Source: Thermolongibacillus altinsuensis (GTDB taxonomy: Bacteria > Bacillota > Bacilli > Bacillales > Anoxybacillaceae). From it: a DNA stretch of 64,000 bases. The notes beneath the pieces are model-generated. The model had not been told where the DNA came from and made no database searches. It saw only the letters and a list, made by a program, of their open reading frames with translations. This document shows positions 32,329-41,399 of this stretch, in pieces (within the stretch, counting starts at the first letter, position 1; each line of letters starts with the position of its first letter). The position numbers and the translations under genes were made by a program. The stretch lies in assembly GCF_004341205.1 (NCBI RefSeq), contig NZ_SLUL01000012.1, forward strand, positions 1 to 64,000. Reading direction: 5' to 3'.

Positions 32329-33629
32329 TATAAAACACCGTCCCCTTCCACACGATACGAACTTTTCACTTCAGCAACCACTTCCAAATCACGCAATTGT
32401 TGCAATACTTCTTCATAGTCTTTGAGCGACGCTTTATGTGTGACGAGTACAATTTCTGCTAAATCCTTCTCTTTTAATGGCAATTGTAAAATCTTCTCAA
32501 AACTTACCCCGCGTTCAGAAAAGAGCGATGTGATTTTGGCAAAGGCACCGACTTGATCTTTGACATGAATGCGCAAAAAATATTTCGAGAAAATTTCGCT
32601 ATTCGTTTTTAACTTCTTATTATACTGCGGCATGACGGCACTTCTTCCATTTACCCCAAGGCGCATATTTTTCATGACAGCAACTAAATCCGATACGACC
32701 GCCGTCGCTGTTGGCAAACTGCCTGCCCCAGGCCCGTAAAACATCGTCTCGCCAACCGCTTCACCGTAAACATAAACCGCATTGTACTCATCATTCACGG
32801 AGGCCAACGGATGTGAATCCGGCAATAACGTTGGCTGCACGCTCACTTCTACTTTCTCGCCGTCGCGATGAGCCATGCCGATGAGCTTCATTGTATAGCC
32901 TAATCGTTTGCTGTAATTCAAATCTTCTTCCGTAATCCCTGTAATTCCTTTAACATACACGTCTTGTAAATCGATATTCATCGAAAAACCTAAGCGGGCC
33001 AAAATGGCCATTTTGCGTGCCGCATCCAATCCTTCGACATCGGAAGTCGGGTCCGCTTCCGCATAGCCGAGCGCTTGCGCCTCCGCCAATACTTCTTCAT
33101 ACGCACGGCCGTACTTGCTCATTTTCGTTAAAATGTAGTTGGTTGTTCCGTTGACAATTCCCATCATCTTTGTAATGCGATCGGATGCTAATCCATCCAC
33201 AAGGCTGCGCAAAATTGGAATTCCTCCTGCCACGCTCGCTTCATAAAATAAATCGCAGCCATTTTCCGATGCGACGGCTAGCAACTCGGTTCCATATAGC
33301 GCCATTAAATCTTTGTTTGCCGTTACAACATGTTTTCCGTTTTTTAATGCTGTCAACAAATATTGACGCGTTTCTTCGACTCCGCCCATAACTTCGATAA
33401 CAACATCGATATCAGGATCCTGAATGACCTCATTGACATCTGTCGTTAACAACGATGAATCCAATTGAACTTCACGCTTTTTATATAAATCTCTAACTAA
33501 TACTTTTTTTATTTTCACTGGGCAGCCCACTTGGTGAATGAGCTGATCTTGATGATTTTCAATAATTTTCACGACGCCGCTGCCAACCGTTCCTAATCCT
33601 AAAAGTCCTACTGAAACGTGCTTTGCCAT
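32328..33629 (-). CDS. hom: homoserine dehydrogenase
   Basis: 433 aa. NAD(P)-binding [17 protein letters not shown], catalytic core [29 protein letters not shown] and [22 protein letters not shown]-terminal ACT domain (about 350-425, [20 protein letters not shown]) gives threonine feedback control. ATG at 33629 behind GGTGGAGAGG; the GTG at 33638 lies in that site. First gene of the threonine operon, with promoter and a palindromic candidate operator upstream. Confidence 0.96.
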   Translation of the reverse strand: MAKHVSVGLLGLGTVGSGVVKIIENHQDQLIHQVGCPVKIKKVLVRDLYKKREVQLDSSLLTTDVNEVIQDPDIDVVIEVMGGVEETRQYLLTALKNGKHVVTANKDLMALYGTELLAVASENGCDLFYEASVAGGIPILRSLVDGLASDRITKMMGIVNGTTNYILTKMSKYGRAYEEVLAEAQALGYAEADPTSDVEGLDAARKMAILARLGFSMNIDLQDVYVKGITGITEEDLNYSKRLGYTMKLIGMAHRDGEKVEVSVQPTLLPDSHPLASVNDEYNAVYVYGEAVGETMFYGPGAGSLPTATAVVSDLVAVMKNMRLGVNGRSAVMPQYNKKLKTNSEIFSKYFLRIHVKDQVGAFAKITSLFSERGVSFEKILQLPLKEKDLAEIVLVTHKASLKDYEEVLQQLRDLEVVAEVKSSYRVEGDGVL

Positions 33630-33644
33630 CCTCTCCACCCCTTG

Positions 33645-33712
33645 TGTTTATCTGTAATAAACATTTGTTTTTGTATAGTAGACATTATAGAGGATATCCA
33701 TCGTTTTTACAA
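33645..33712 (-). promoter_or_regulatory. hom-thrCB promoter and candidate operator
   Basis: Minus strand TTGTAA (33712-33707), 17 bases, TATAAT (33689-33684). Between the start site and the ATG lies a perfect 7-bp inverted repeat TGTTTAT-CTGTA-ATAAACA (33645-33663). A threonine-responsive repressor is a possible partner; the identity is not shown. Confidence 0.72.
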
Positions 33713-33771
33713 TCCTCATTTTTACTATCATACCATTTGAAAGCTCTTTATGTCTTATTTTTCTAAAAAAT

Positions 33772-33800
33772 TAAAAATGGAGCCGCTTAACGGCTCCATT
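33772..33800 (-). terminator. terminator of the 2-hydroxyacid dehydrogenase gene
   Basis: ATGGAGCCG-CTTAA-CGGCTCCAT followed on the minus strand by TTTTTAATTTTTT; one arm is within the last codons. Confidence 0.85.
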
Positions 33801-34773
33801 TCCATTCCTCATTGACGAGTGTTTCTGGATGTTCTCCTTGTAAAACAGCCATAATATTCCGGCAGCATAAATCCATCATCGCCAAGCGCGTTTCTGTACT
33901 TGCGCTGCCGATGTGCGGCAAAGCCACCACATTTTTTAATTTTAATAAAGGATGGGTTGGATCGATTGGTTCTTGGACGAAAACATCCAATCCAGCAGCA
34001 GCAATTTCTCCGTGAACGAGCGCCTCATACAGCGCTTCTTCATCGACAACCGCACCGCGAGCAGCATTCACAAAAATCGCGGATTTTTTCATCATTCGAA
34101 ACGCTTCTCGATCGAACATTCGGTACGTCTCTTTTGTGAGCGGCGTGAGACATACAACGAAATCTGAGCGCTTTAACAACTCTTCAAACGAACAATACAC
34201 AGCTCCCAATGTCTGTTCAGCCTCGACGTTTCGCGAACGATTATGGTATAAAATTTCCATATCAAAGCCTTTTGCCCGCTTCGCCACGGCTTGACCAATT
34301 TTTCCCATTCCTACAATTCCAATCGTTTTATGGTGAACGTCATGTCCGGCTAAAAGAAGCGGACTCCAACTTTTCCATTCTCCAGCTTTGACAAACTCTG
34401 CTGCTTCAATGAGTCGTCTTGCCGTCGCCAAAAGAAGAGCAAACGTTAAATCAGCGGTTGTATCTGTTAACACATCAGGCGTATTGCAAACGGCGATCCC
34501 TTTTTCTGTTGCTGCTTGAATATCGATATTATCAAAGCCGACCGCTAAATTGGCGATGACTTTTAATGTTTCGCTCGATTCTATTACTTCGCGATCGATT
34601 CGATCCGACAGCATCGTTAGTAACGCATCCGCTTTTTTCGCTTCCTCCAAAAGCACATCTCGAGGAACAGCGATATCCTCATGTGGCCACATATGAACGT
34701 TATACTTTTCCCGTAGTGGCGCGATTGCTTCTTCAGGTAGTTTTCTCGTAATAAAGACGTATGGTTGATTCAT
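33787..34773 (-). CDS. D-isomer-specific 2-hydroxyacid dehydrogenase, glyoxylate/hydroxypyruvate reductase type
   Basis: 328 aa. NAD-binding IGIVGMGKIGQAVAKRAKGF, substrate Arg in FVNAARGAVVDEEAL, Asp/Glu in GLDVFVQEPI and catalytic His in VALPHIGSAS. Reduces glyoxylate or hydroxypyruvate; resembles the GyaR/YvcT group. The ATG at 34773 (MNQPYVFITRK) has AAAGGGG upstream; the frame extends to 34797. Inserted between hom and yutH; single-gene unit. Confidence 0.9.
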   Translation of the reverse strand: MNQPYVFITRKLPEEAIAPLREKYNVHMWPHEDIAVPRDVLLEEAKKADALLTMLSDRIDREVIESSETLKVIANLAVGFDNIDIQAATEKGIAVCNTPDVLTDTTADLTFALLLATARRLIEAAEFVKAGEWKSWSPLLLAGHDVHHKTIGIVGMGKIGQAVAKRAKGFDMEILYHNRSRNVEAEQTLGAVYCSFEELLKRSDFVVCLTPLTKETYRMFDREAFRMMKKSAIFVNAARGAVVDEEALYEALVHGEIAAAGLDVFVQEPIDPTHPLLKLKNVVALPHIGSASTETRLAMMDLCCRNIMAVLQGEHPETLVNEEWKWSR

Positions 34774-34856
34774 TGCTTCGACCCCTTTCGCAACCAAAAA
34801 ATGTCACAATGTAATTTTACCATAAAAAGATTCATTTTTTCTTTTTTTCGCTTACA

Positions 34857-35843
34857 TTAGTTTTTCAGCCAATGAATGGTAGGAAGATGAAAGCTCATTG
34901 CACGATGTTTCAACAAGTCATGAAAACGACCTAAACAACGCTCGTATTCATTTGTTTTGTCCAAGATGTTATAAAGCTCGATTTCGTATCTTTTCCGTTC
35001 CCTTTCATCTTTTGCTAAGTAGTATCCTTCGACACATTCAAAATAATGAAGCGGAAATAGCAAACGAGCATAGATTAACCGCCAAGAAAAACGACTGAGC
35101 GGACTGATTCGTTCATAGTCGCTCAAAAACGAATGAATCTCTGCTTCATCGCTCGAATGCAGCCATTGCTCGCGAATCCACTCGCTTAGATCGCGCGCGC
35201 AGTGATCATATACCCAATCAAGCGGAATTTTTACAATCATGTCTTCCCATATAGAAGAACGAAAGCGATGGTGACAAATCGTTGCTGAATCAACAGGTTG
35301 CGGGAAATCATCTAATTCTGTATCGACTAAATATTGAATGGCATTTTCTGTTAGACCTAAATAGTATGGAAATGATTCAAAAAACTGTTTGTCAAACTCA
35401 TTTTCTGGATGTTTTTTCATTTTATTTTTCCAAAACTGTTCAAGTTGATCTAAGCGACGGCTCCATAAATCCTTCCACTCCCCGATGCGCTTGTGAAACT
35501 GAACGGGATAAGGATAGGTTCGACCGCGTTGATGAAGTTTCGCAAGCTCTTTAGCCATTTGTTTATTTCTTTCATGTACAGATCCTTTCCAAAGCGTGAC
35601 CGTTTCTCCATTCACCTTTCCTACCATATTTCCTGAACGTGTCGGCAAGAGTGAAGCAACGGTATGATCTCCTTTCATAAGCAAATACGTTCCCATTTGC
35701 CAAAGTTCCTGCAATTCCATTTCGGATTCTGTTGTTGGTGCGATGATATATAAAGCATTGCCTTGAGTAAACGTCCTATAGCGTGCTCGGTTTTCGATCT
35801 GTCGTACGCGCAATCCATATTGTTGTTCAATCTCTTTGTTCAC
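34857..35843 (-). CDS. yutH: spore coat-associated kinase-like protein YutH (CotS family)
   Basis: 328 aa. Aminoglycoside-phosphotransferase/CotS-like fold with degenerate kinase motifs: YLLMKGDHTVASLLPT (beta strands), AKELAKLHQRG, and ICHHRFRSSIWEDM in place of the catalytic HxDxxxxN loop. Family members sit in the spore coat. GTG at 35843 (MNKEIEQQYGLRVR) behind GGGGGGAG agrees with B. subtilis. The much longer open frame to 36119 crosses the pgpA start and is not used. Confidence 0.86.
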   Translation of the reverse strand: MNKEIEQQYGLRVRQIENRARYRTFTQGNALYIIAPTTESEMELQELWQMGTYLLMKGDHTVASLLPTRSGNMVGKVNGETVTLWKGSVHERNKQMAKELAKLHQRGRTYPYPVQFHKRIGEWKDLWSRRLDQLEQFWKNKMKKHPENEFDKQFFESFPYYLGLTENAIQYLVDTELDDFPQPVDSATICHHRFRSSIWEDMIVKIPLDWVYDHCARDLSEWIREQWLHSSDEAEIHSFLSDYERISPLSRFSWRLIYARLLFPLHYFECVEGYYLAKDERERKRYEIELYNILDKTNEYERCLGRFHDLLKHRAMSFHLPTIHWLKN

Positions 35844-36010
35844 CTTTCTCCCCCCTCTTTTATCCCATGTATATGACAGAAAAATAAAAAATCTGTATAA
35901 AGTTCTTTTCAGAGGCAAAGATGAAAAAAGAGAACGTTTCTTATCTTTTTTACATAAACTTAAACTATGGAAAGTATAATGAATGAAATAACAAGAAATA
36001 GGTGAAGCGA

Positions 36011-36508
36011 ATGAAGGAAGAAAAAATGGGCAAGATGGAGCAAATCGCAAGACAATGGCTTGCCGAACGCGGTGTGACCATTGAGGATATTGCGGATTTA
36101 GTCTATTATTTACAGTCAAAATACCATCCGAATTTACAAAAAGAAGAATGTATTCATAACGTGAATCGCGTCATCGCAAAGCGTGAAGTACAAAATGCAC
36201 TATTCACTGGCATTCAGCTTGATCTTTTAGCAGAAAAAGGAATGCTTCATGAACCATTGCAATCATTTATCGCGAAGGATGAGGGATTATATGGGGTCGA
36301 TGAAATTTTAGCCTTATCAATCGTCAATGTGTACGGATCCATCGGATTTACAAACTACGGATATATTGATAAACAAAAACCAGGCATTTTAAAATACTTA
36401 AACGATAAATCAACCGGAAAATGCCATACGTTTTTAGATGATATCGTCGGTGCCATCGCAGCGGCTGCATCGAGCCGGCTCGCTCATCGCGCCGCAAATA
36501 TAGAATAA
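36011..36508 (+). CDS. yutG: phosphatidylglycerophosphatase A-like protein, YutG
   Basis: 165 aa PgpA-family protein: GVDEILALSIVNVYGSIGFT and KSTGKCHTFLDDIVGAIAAA with conserved Asp/Glu metal ligands. Unlike E. coli PgpA it is soluble and has the extra N-terminal domain (YYLQSKYHPNL...) usual in Firmicutes, so its substrate is uncertain. ATG at 36011 with AGGTG 6 bases upstream. It faces away from yutH; the starts are 167 bp apart. Confidence 0.88.
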   Translation: MKEEKMGKMEQIARQWLAERGVTIEDIADLVYYLQSKYHPNLQKEECIHNVNRVIAKREVQNALFTGIQLDLLAEKGMLHEPLQSFIAKDEGLYGVDEILALSIVNVYGSIGFTNYGYIDKQKPGILKYLNDKSTGKCHTFLDDIVGAIAAAASSRLAHRAANIE

Positions 36509-36535
36509 GGTGTCTCCTTTTGGAGACACCTTTTT
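36507..36535. terminator. bidirectional terminator yutG / yutF
   Basis: AAGGTGTCTCC-TTTT-GGAGACACCTTTTT between converging genes. Confidence 0.9.
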
Positions 36536-37304
36536 AAATTCGATCCATCCATTCTTTTAATGAATCTACAACATAGGTTGGCTGCTTTTCATATGTCTTT
36601 AACATTTCTTTTGTTGTAACACCTGTATGAACGAGCAGCGTATCAATTCCCGCATTCATGCCCGCCATAATATCCGTGTCATAATTATCGCCGATCATTA
36701 ATGTTTCTTCTTTTGGTACACCAAGCACTTCAAGCGCTTGTTCCATAATAATCTTTTCTGGTTTTCCGATAAAAATTGGTTTTGTTTGCGTTGACACAGC
36801 CACAACAGACGTAAGTGAACCGTTTCCTGGCAGCAATCCTCGCTCCGTCGGAATCGCAATATCGCCATTGGTTGAAATGAATGTCGCACCGTTGCGAACG
36901 GCTAAACAAGCAATGGCCAATTTCTCATAGTTAATGCTTCGGTCAATTCCCATCACAACAAATTCGGCATCTTCATTGGCAAACGTAAACCCTTTTTCTT
37001 TAAGCGCTTGGCGAATGCCGTCTTCGCCGATCACATAAACCGTAGCATCCGGCTTTCGTTCAAAAATATAGTTCGCTGTTGCTTGGCTCGTTGTAAATAC
37101 TTGATCTTTTGTTGCCGGGATGCCAAACTTACGCAATTTCTCTGCTACTTGTTCAGGTGTCCGTGACGAATTATTTGTCACGAACAAATAAGGAATTCCT
37201 TTTTCATGAAGTACTTGAACGAATGCACAAGCCTCTTCAATTCGCTCTGTGCCTCGATACATTGTTCCATCTAGGTCAATTAAATAGCCTTTATACGTTT
37301 TCAC
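36534..37304 (-). CDS. yutF: HAD-superfamily phosphatase YutF (NagD-like)
   Basis: 256 aa, HAD subfamily IIA. Motif I GYLIDLDGTMYRG (nucleophile Asp), motif II FVTNNSSRTPE, motif III in FIGKPEKIIMEQAL, motif IV MIGDNYDTDIMAGMNAG. The C2-type cap between motifs II and III includes VMGIDRSINYEKL. Likely a nucleotide or sugar-phosphate phosphatase. GTG at 37304 (MKTYKGYLIDLDG) behind AAAGGGAG matches B. subtilis; the frame opens at 37328. Confidence 0.93.
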   Translation of the reverse strand: MKTYKGYLIDLDGTMYRGTERIEEACAFVQVLHEKGIPYLFVTNNSSRTPEQVAEKLRKFGIPATKDQVFTTSQATANYIFERKPDATVYVIGEDGIRQALKEKGFTFANEDAEFVVMGIDRSINYEKLAIACLAVRNGATFISTNGDIAIPTERGLLPGNGSLTSVVAVSTQTKPIFIGKPEKIIMEQALEVLGVPKEETLMIGDNYDTDIMAGMNAGIDTLLVHTGVTTKEMLKTYEKQPTYVVDSLKEWMDRI

Positions 37305-37396
37305 GACCCACACTCCCTTTGAAAACATGCACGTTTCAAACTTTAGCGCAAACCGTCTTTGTTGTCAAAAAATGAACGGGAGTGTTCAATGATTGT

Positions 37397-38029
37397 TCAT
37401 TTTTTTCGCTTAATATCGTAACGGCACGCATCATCGCCGGCCGCTAAACACGTTTTTGGCACAACCTCCGCTTCATGAATCAACGTTTCAAACAATCCTC
37501 GCTCGCATTCGCATGCAATCGGATAAACCTGAGCCAATTCAGCGATCGGACAATTATGTTCCACTAATTCAAATAGATCATCCGACTTTTTTTTCAATTC
37601 AGTCATGTAGCCATGCTCGTTCTGTAAATCGACAAGCTCTTTTACTTTTTCTGCAAATGATTTATTTAAAAAATTGGCTTCATACATTCGCTTCATTCGT
37701 TCTTGTCGATTTTTAAACAGTTGATCAACCATTTCCTTTCCAGCCATTTGCTCAAGATCTGCCAAAAAGTCGATCATCGTCTGTTGATAATGGCGTGGAA
37801 AGCGCTGTTCTCCTTTAGTGGTCAATTCATAAACGTTTGTCGGCCGCCCCAGCGGTTGCCGAACAAGCGTTGTTTGTACTAACTCATCGCGTTCTAATGC
37901 GTTTAGATGACGGCGTACAGCCATTTCTGTAATGTTCAGCTGTTTGGCCATCTCACTAACCGTTAAGCGCTTTTGCACCTTTAACATCTTTAAAATTTGC
38001 TCTTTTGTGGAAGAGGTCTTTTTTCTCAT
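37397..38029 (-). CDS. Cys-rich winged-helix regulator, SufR-like
   Basis: 210 aa. N-terminal winged HTH (SSTKEQILKMLKVQKRLTVS, ITEMAVRRHLNALERDELV) with the LGRPTNVYELT wing. A C-terminal cysteine cluster is Cys160 (EHNCPIAEL), Cys173 and Cys175 (IACECERGLF), Cys194 (KTCLAAGDDA) and Cys202. The C160-x12-C173 spacing and the 'AAGDxxCxY' end resemble SufR, the [4Fe-4S] repressor of suf genes. The suf operon begins 14 kb away. ATG at 38029 behind GAGGGTG. It may instead belong to a related ArsR/DeoR-like metal-sensing group. Confidence 0.78.
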   Translation of the reverse strand: MRKKTSSTKEQILKMLKVQKRLTVSEMAKQLNITEMAVRRHLNALERDELVQTTLVRQPLGRPTNVYELTTKGEQRFPRHYQQTMIDFLADLEQMAGKEMVDQLFKNRQERMKRMYEANFLNKSFAEKVKELVDLQNEHGYMTELKKKSDDLFELVEHNCPIAELAQVYPIACECERGLFETLIHEAEVVPKTCLAAGDDACRYDIKRKK

Positions 38030-38087
38030 TGCTTTCACCCTCTTCCATTTTATCCTATTTCCCCTATTGAGACAATTTATAAACAAA

Positions 38088-38525
38088 TTAATTTCGAAAA
38101 GCGGAAACAGGACCTAATTCGTTATGCAAATACGTTCGTACTGCATTTGGAAATGATTGAAGAGCAGCTAAATTTTCTCGCAATATGCTGAGCAGCTGTT
38201 CGTGCGAAACATGAATATATTGTTGAACGAGATTTTTTCGATGCTGAACAATCGCTTTCAATTGTTTTGCTTCTTCCGGACGAATGACCTTTTCATCCGT
38301 CAAAATGTCAATAATATCTTCGTAGCTTCCCGGATCACGCATGATGAATCCATCGATCATCGCATTTCCAACATCAATGATCGCTTCGATTAAGACGTGA
38401 GCCAATCGCTCTAACGCCAATCTTTCCAGATCGGTTTGAAAGGATGTTTCTTTTTGTAAATAGGTCATCATTTTCTCCATATACTGTAATGTTTCTTCTA
38501 TTTTTCGCCGATCGACAAAATACAT
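38088..38525 (-). CDS. yutE: DUF86/HepT-like protein YutE
   Basis: 145 aa four-helix HepT-like fold: RRKIEETLQYMEKMMTYLQK, LERLALERLAHVLIEAIIDV, and AIVQHRKNLVQQYIHV. HepT toxins carry an RX4HXY nuclease motif; here the equivalent is RKNLVQQY with Gln in place of His. No nucleotidyltransferase antitoxin gene is adjacent. So this is more likely a housekeeping member, as in B. subtilis, than an active toxin. Confidence 0.82.
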   Translation of the reverse strand: MYFVDRRKIEETLQYMEKMMTYLQKETSFQTDLERLALERLAHVLIEAIIDVGNAMIDGFIMRDPGSYEDIIDILTDEKVIRPEEAKQLKAIVQHRKNLVQQYIHVSHEQLLSILRENLAALQSFPNAVRTYLHNELGPVSAFRN

Positions 38526-38638
38526 CCCGATCTCCCCTTTATCACGTTTGTTTTCATTTTACCATATGGCGTTCTTTTACACATACGTTCGAAATTTGTT
38601 AAGATAAAATGGTAACATCATCAAATGGAGGGATTTCA

Positions 38639-38908
38639 ATGGAAGAAAGACTATTTTTATATGACGATACGGTTGATACGAAAACGCGCTTCGTTAGCTT
38701 TGTCGGAAAAAATCAGCGATTCGACTTAGCCATTTTGCATACCGATCGCTTTTATGGAAAATTACTCGTTCTTGATTTACAAAGCAATCGCTTTGCGATT
38801 ATCGGTTCAGACGACCTCGATGAGCCTGGATATATTGAACATGCTTACGGCTTAAATGAAGAAGATGCGAATGAATTGCGTTCATTTCTTTACGAAATCG
38901 TCGGATGA
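38639..38908 (+). CDS. DUF3055 family protein
   Basis: 89 aa, MEERLFLYDDTVDTKTRFVS ... RFDLAILHTDRFYGKLLVLD, with IIGSDDLDEPGYI: the DUF3055 pattern seen in Bacillus and Geobacillus. Function unknown. GGAGGG 7 bases before the ATG at 38639. Probably co-transcribed with the next gene (48 bp). Confidence 0.82.
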   Translation: MEERLFLYDDTVDTKTRFVSFVGKNQRFDLAILHTDRFYGKLLVLDLQSNRFAIIGSDDLDEPGYIEHAYGLNEEDANELRSFLYEIVG

Positions 38909-38956
38909 ATTTTTGAATCGGTGGAAAACTACGCAAAAAAGAGAGGAAGAACCATC

Positions 38957-39220
38957 ATGACTGAAGAAAAATATAGCGATTTTTCCACCGTCGAAAAGAT
39001 AAAAAATTTTCTTGTTCCTGAAACGTTTCCAGAAGGTCCATACGGGGCACCACGCGGGAAAGAGGAACCTGTTCAAAATAAAAGCACCCCTTGGCAAAAA
39101 GGACAGCGGCATTACAGCGCATTCAACTATGAATATAAATCGCTTCACCAAGACATTCCGCGACAAGATCCTGGATCCCATCCTGTTCATGACGATGAAG
39201 AAAAAAGCGGATCATATTGA
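38957..39220 (+). CDS. small cytosolic protein conserved in Bacillaceae
   Basis: 87 aa, hydrophilic: MTEEKYSDFSTVEKIKNFLV, PETFPEGPYGAPRGKEEPVQ, then HYSAFNYEYKSLHQDIPRQD. No membrane segment, no cysteine. I recall near-identical unnamed proteins in Geobacillus but no function. The ATG at 38957 has GAGGAAG upstream and is preferred to 38921. Followed by a strong terminator. Confidence 0.72.
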   Translation: MTEEKYSDFSTVEKIKNFLVPETFPEGPYGAPRGKEEPVQNKSTPWQKGQRHYSAFNYEYKSLHQDIPRQDPGSHPVHDDEEKSGSY

Positions 39221-39223
39221 ATA

Positions 39224-39263
39224 AAAAATAGGTCAGAGCAATCTCTGACCTATTTTTTCACTT
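39224..39263. terminator. bidirectional terminator before yutD
   Basis: AAATAGGTCAGAG-CAAT-CTCTGACCTATTTTTT; the 3' arm overlaps the yutD stop. Confidence 0.9.
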
Positions 39264-39525
39264 TCCGCAACACAAAATAAGCGCAACCAAAATTACAATA
39301 TTCATACAAATATTCCGAAAGCGTACTAATTTTCGTATCGTACGTTGCTTTTTGATTATGATCGTCAAAAAAACCGCGCAAGCGCAATTGATTGTATCCC
39401 CAGTCTCCAACGATGTAATCATATTTATTTAAAATGTCGCTATATCGAGCGCGAAATGCCTCTTCATTAAATCCATTTCTAAAATTTTCCACCAATTCAT
39501 AACACGTATTATTAATCCAAATCAT
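39250..39525 (-). CDS. yutD: YutD family protein (DUF1027)
   Basis: 91 aa: MIWINNTCYELVENFRNGFN, RYSDILNKYDYIVGDWGYNQLRLRGF, then the C-terminal YLYEYCNFGCAYFVLRKVK. This matches DUF1027/YutD, whose function is unknown. ATG at 39525 lies 6 bases after AGAGGTG; the GTG at 39534 is within the site. Confidence 0.87.
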   Translation of the reverse strand: MIWINNTCYELVENFRNGFNEEAFRARYSDILNKYDYIVGDWGYNQLRLRGFFDDHNQKATYDTKISTLSEYLYEYCNFGCAYFVLRKVKK

Positions 39526-39634
39526 CGCTCTCACCTCTTCTTTCCACTTTTATCATAAAGCATGTCCGATTCCCAAGCAATCACTATTATGAGCGAAAGA
39601 AGATAAGGAATGCTAAAGATAAGGGGGGATTCAT

Positions 39635-40300
39635 TTGCGAAAAACATGGATGGTGATTGGCTTAAGTTTTGCCGCTCTTTTATCGGGTTGTGCTTACGGA
39701 ATGAATGAATCGAAATCATTGTATGAGCGAAATGGAACAACGATTAATGTTCGAGATCGAAATGATTTATATAACACACAAGGAGTGCGTAATGGAACGG
39801 ACTCTCGTCTGACCAATTTTGGCTACGTTCGTCACCAAGGAAGTCCAATTCCTGGAAATAGGACTCAATATGGAACAATGCCAACATTAAATCGTGAAAA
39901 TGTCGCCGACTTAATTAGCAAACTGTGCACGCAATTGCCAAACGTTCATGATGTTGGAACGCTCGTTACCGATGAAGAGGTGCTAATCGTTTACAAAACC
40001 GATTCAACGAATCGTTTTGAAACGGCAGATCAAGTGAAAAAGACGGCCATTTCCGTCGTTCCGAGATACTATCATGTGTATGTTTCGGATAACCCGCGCA
40101 TGTTTCAAGAAATTGAGCGGTATGGCCGTCTAGACTCCAACAGCCGCAATATTGATCAAATCATCGATCCAACGATTAAAGAAATGTTAAAATCGCCGCA
40201 AGGGCGTAAGTTGAATAAAGGAGAAAATGAAAACGGCGAAGCAATCGGTGAAATGAACGATCGACTTGATCGCGATTTCCGCAATCGGACAGCGCAATAA
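39635..40300 (+). CDS. yutC: YhcN/YlaJ-family sporulation lipoprotein, YutC
   Basis: 221 aa. Signal peptide with lipobox LLSGC (lipidated Cys19). The body has the YhcN/YlaJ pattern: NVADLISKLCTQLPNVHDVG, TLVTDEEVLIVYKT, KKTAISVVPRYYHVYVSDNP. Members are located in spore membranes and affect germination or outgrowth. TTG start with GGGGGGA 5 bases upstream. Confidence 0.87.
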   Translation: MRKTWMVIGLSFAALLSGCAYGMNESKSLYERNGTTINVRDRNDLYNTQGVRNGTDSRLTNFGYVRHQGSPIPGNRTQYGTMPTLNRENVADLISKLCTQLPNVHDVGTLVTDEEVLIVYKTDSTNRFETADQVKKTAISVVPRYYHVYVSDNPRMFQEIERYGRLDSNSRNIDQIIDPTIKEMLKSPQGRKLNKGENENGEAIGEMNDRLDRDFRNRTAQ

Positions 40301-40304
40301 CAAA

Positions 40305-40345
40305 AAGGTCCTAATCCTTTGACGTGGGTTAGGACCTGCTTTTCT
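40305..40345. terminator. bidirectional terminator yutC / lipA
   Basis: AGGTCCTAA/TTAGGACCT stem between converging genes, with A-run at the left and CTTTTC at the right. Confidence 0.78.
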
Positions 40346-41235
40346 TATCCGTTCAATTGCTTCGTTGCCGCCTGCACTTGTTCATCGGCATGATACGAAG
40401 AGCGAACAAGCGGCCCTGCCTCACAGTGGCTAAATCCTTTGCTGAGGGCGATTTCTTTCAGTTCCATAAACTCGTGTGGATGATAGTACTTTTCCACTTT
40501 TAAATGCTTCTTCGTTGGCTGTAAATATTGACCGATCGTTAAAATATCCACATGGTTGGCACGCAAATCATCCATCGCTTCAATAATCTCTTCTTTCGTT
40601 TCGCCAAGACCGACCATGATACTGGACTTTGTCGGGATATCAGGCTGCAATTCTTTCGCACGGCGCAAAAACTCAAGCGAACGTTCATACGTTGCGCGAG
40701 CGCGAACGCGCGGCGTTAAGCGTCGCACCGTTTCGATGTTGTGGTTTAAAATATCAGGTCGAGCATCCATTAAAATTTTTAAATTTTCATATACCCCGCC
40801 CATGTCGGAAGGAAGAACTTCGATCGTTGTAAACGGATTTTTGCGGCGAATGGCGCGGATTGTTTCAGCGAACACAGCTGCCCCGCCATCTTTTAAATCA
40901 TCGCGCGCAACGGCAGTAACGACGACATGTTTTAAGTTCATTAAACGAACAGATTCAGCGACTCGCTCTGGCTCTTTCCAGTCCAATTCCGTCGGCAATC
41001 CTGTCTTTACTGCACAAAAGCGGCAAGCGCGTGTGCAAACATCCCCTAAAATCATAAACGTTGCCGTTCTTCTTACTGCCCAGCATTCATGAATATTTGG
41101 ACAACGCGCTTCTTCACATACCGTATGCAGTTTTTTTTCGCGCATCATCTTTTTTAAGCCTATATAGTTCTCGTTTGTATTTAACTTTATTTTGAGCCAT
41201 TCCGGTTTACGCATATGTTGCTCTTTTGTTGACAT
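40345..41235 (-). CDS. lipA: lipoyl synthase
   Basis: 296 aa radical-SAM enzyme inserting sulfur into octanoyl groups on E2 and GcvH. Auxiliary cluster [16 protein letters not shown] cluster [16 protein letters not shown] (CxxxCxxC), and the C-terminal [10 protein letters not shown] Ser ligand. The ATG at 41235 ([13 protein letters not shown]) follows GGAGTG by 8 bases; the frame opens at 41298. Its product would modify the lysine of gcvH at 58.7-59.1 kb. Confidence 0.96.
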   Translation of the reverse strand: MSTKEQHMRKPEWLKIKLNTNENYIGLKKMMREKKLHTVCEEARCPNIHECWAVRRTATFMILGDVCTRACRFCAVKTGLPTELDWKEPERVAESVRLMNLKHVVVTAVARDDLKDGGAAVFAETIRAIRRKNPFTTIEVLPSDMGGVYENLKILMDARPDILNHNIETVRRLTPRVRARATYERSLEFLRRAKELQPDIPTKSSIMVGLGETKEEIIEAMDDLRANHVDILTIGQYLQPTKKHLKVEKYYHPHEFMELKEIALSKGFSHCEAGPLVRSSYHADEQVQAATKQLNG

Positions 41236-41399
41236 CTTTTTCACACTCCAATGATTAATGTACATCTTCATTATACGGATTCTACAAACACAATACAAAA
41301 AAGTTTGTTTTTCATCATCATTTCCAACATTTTTTGTTTATGAAAACAAATAATTTCCTCAAACTAACGATATGAGCTTTGTTGAAAGGAGCGTCTCGT

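Noticed and set aside
34857-36119. Long form of yutH starting at 36119
   Set aside because: It would overlap the divergent yutG start by over 100 bp; the extra N-terminus is low-complexity promoter sequence, and the GTG at 35843 has a good ribosome site.
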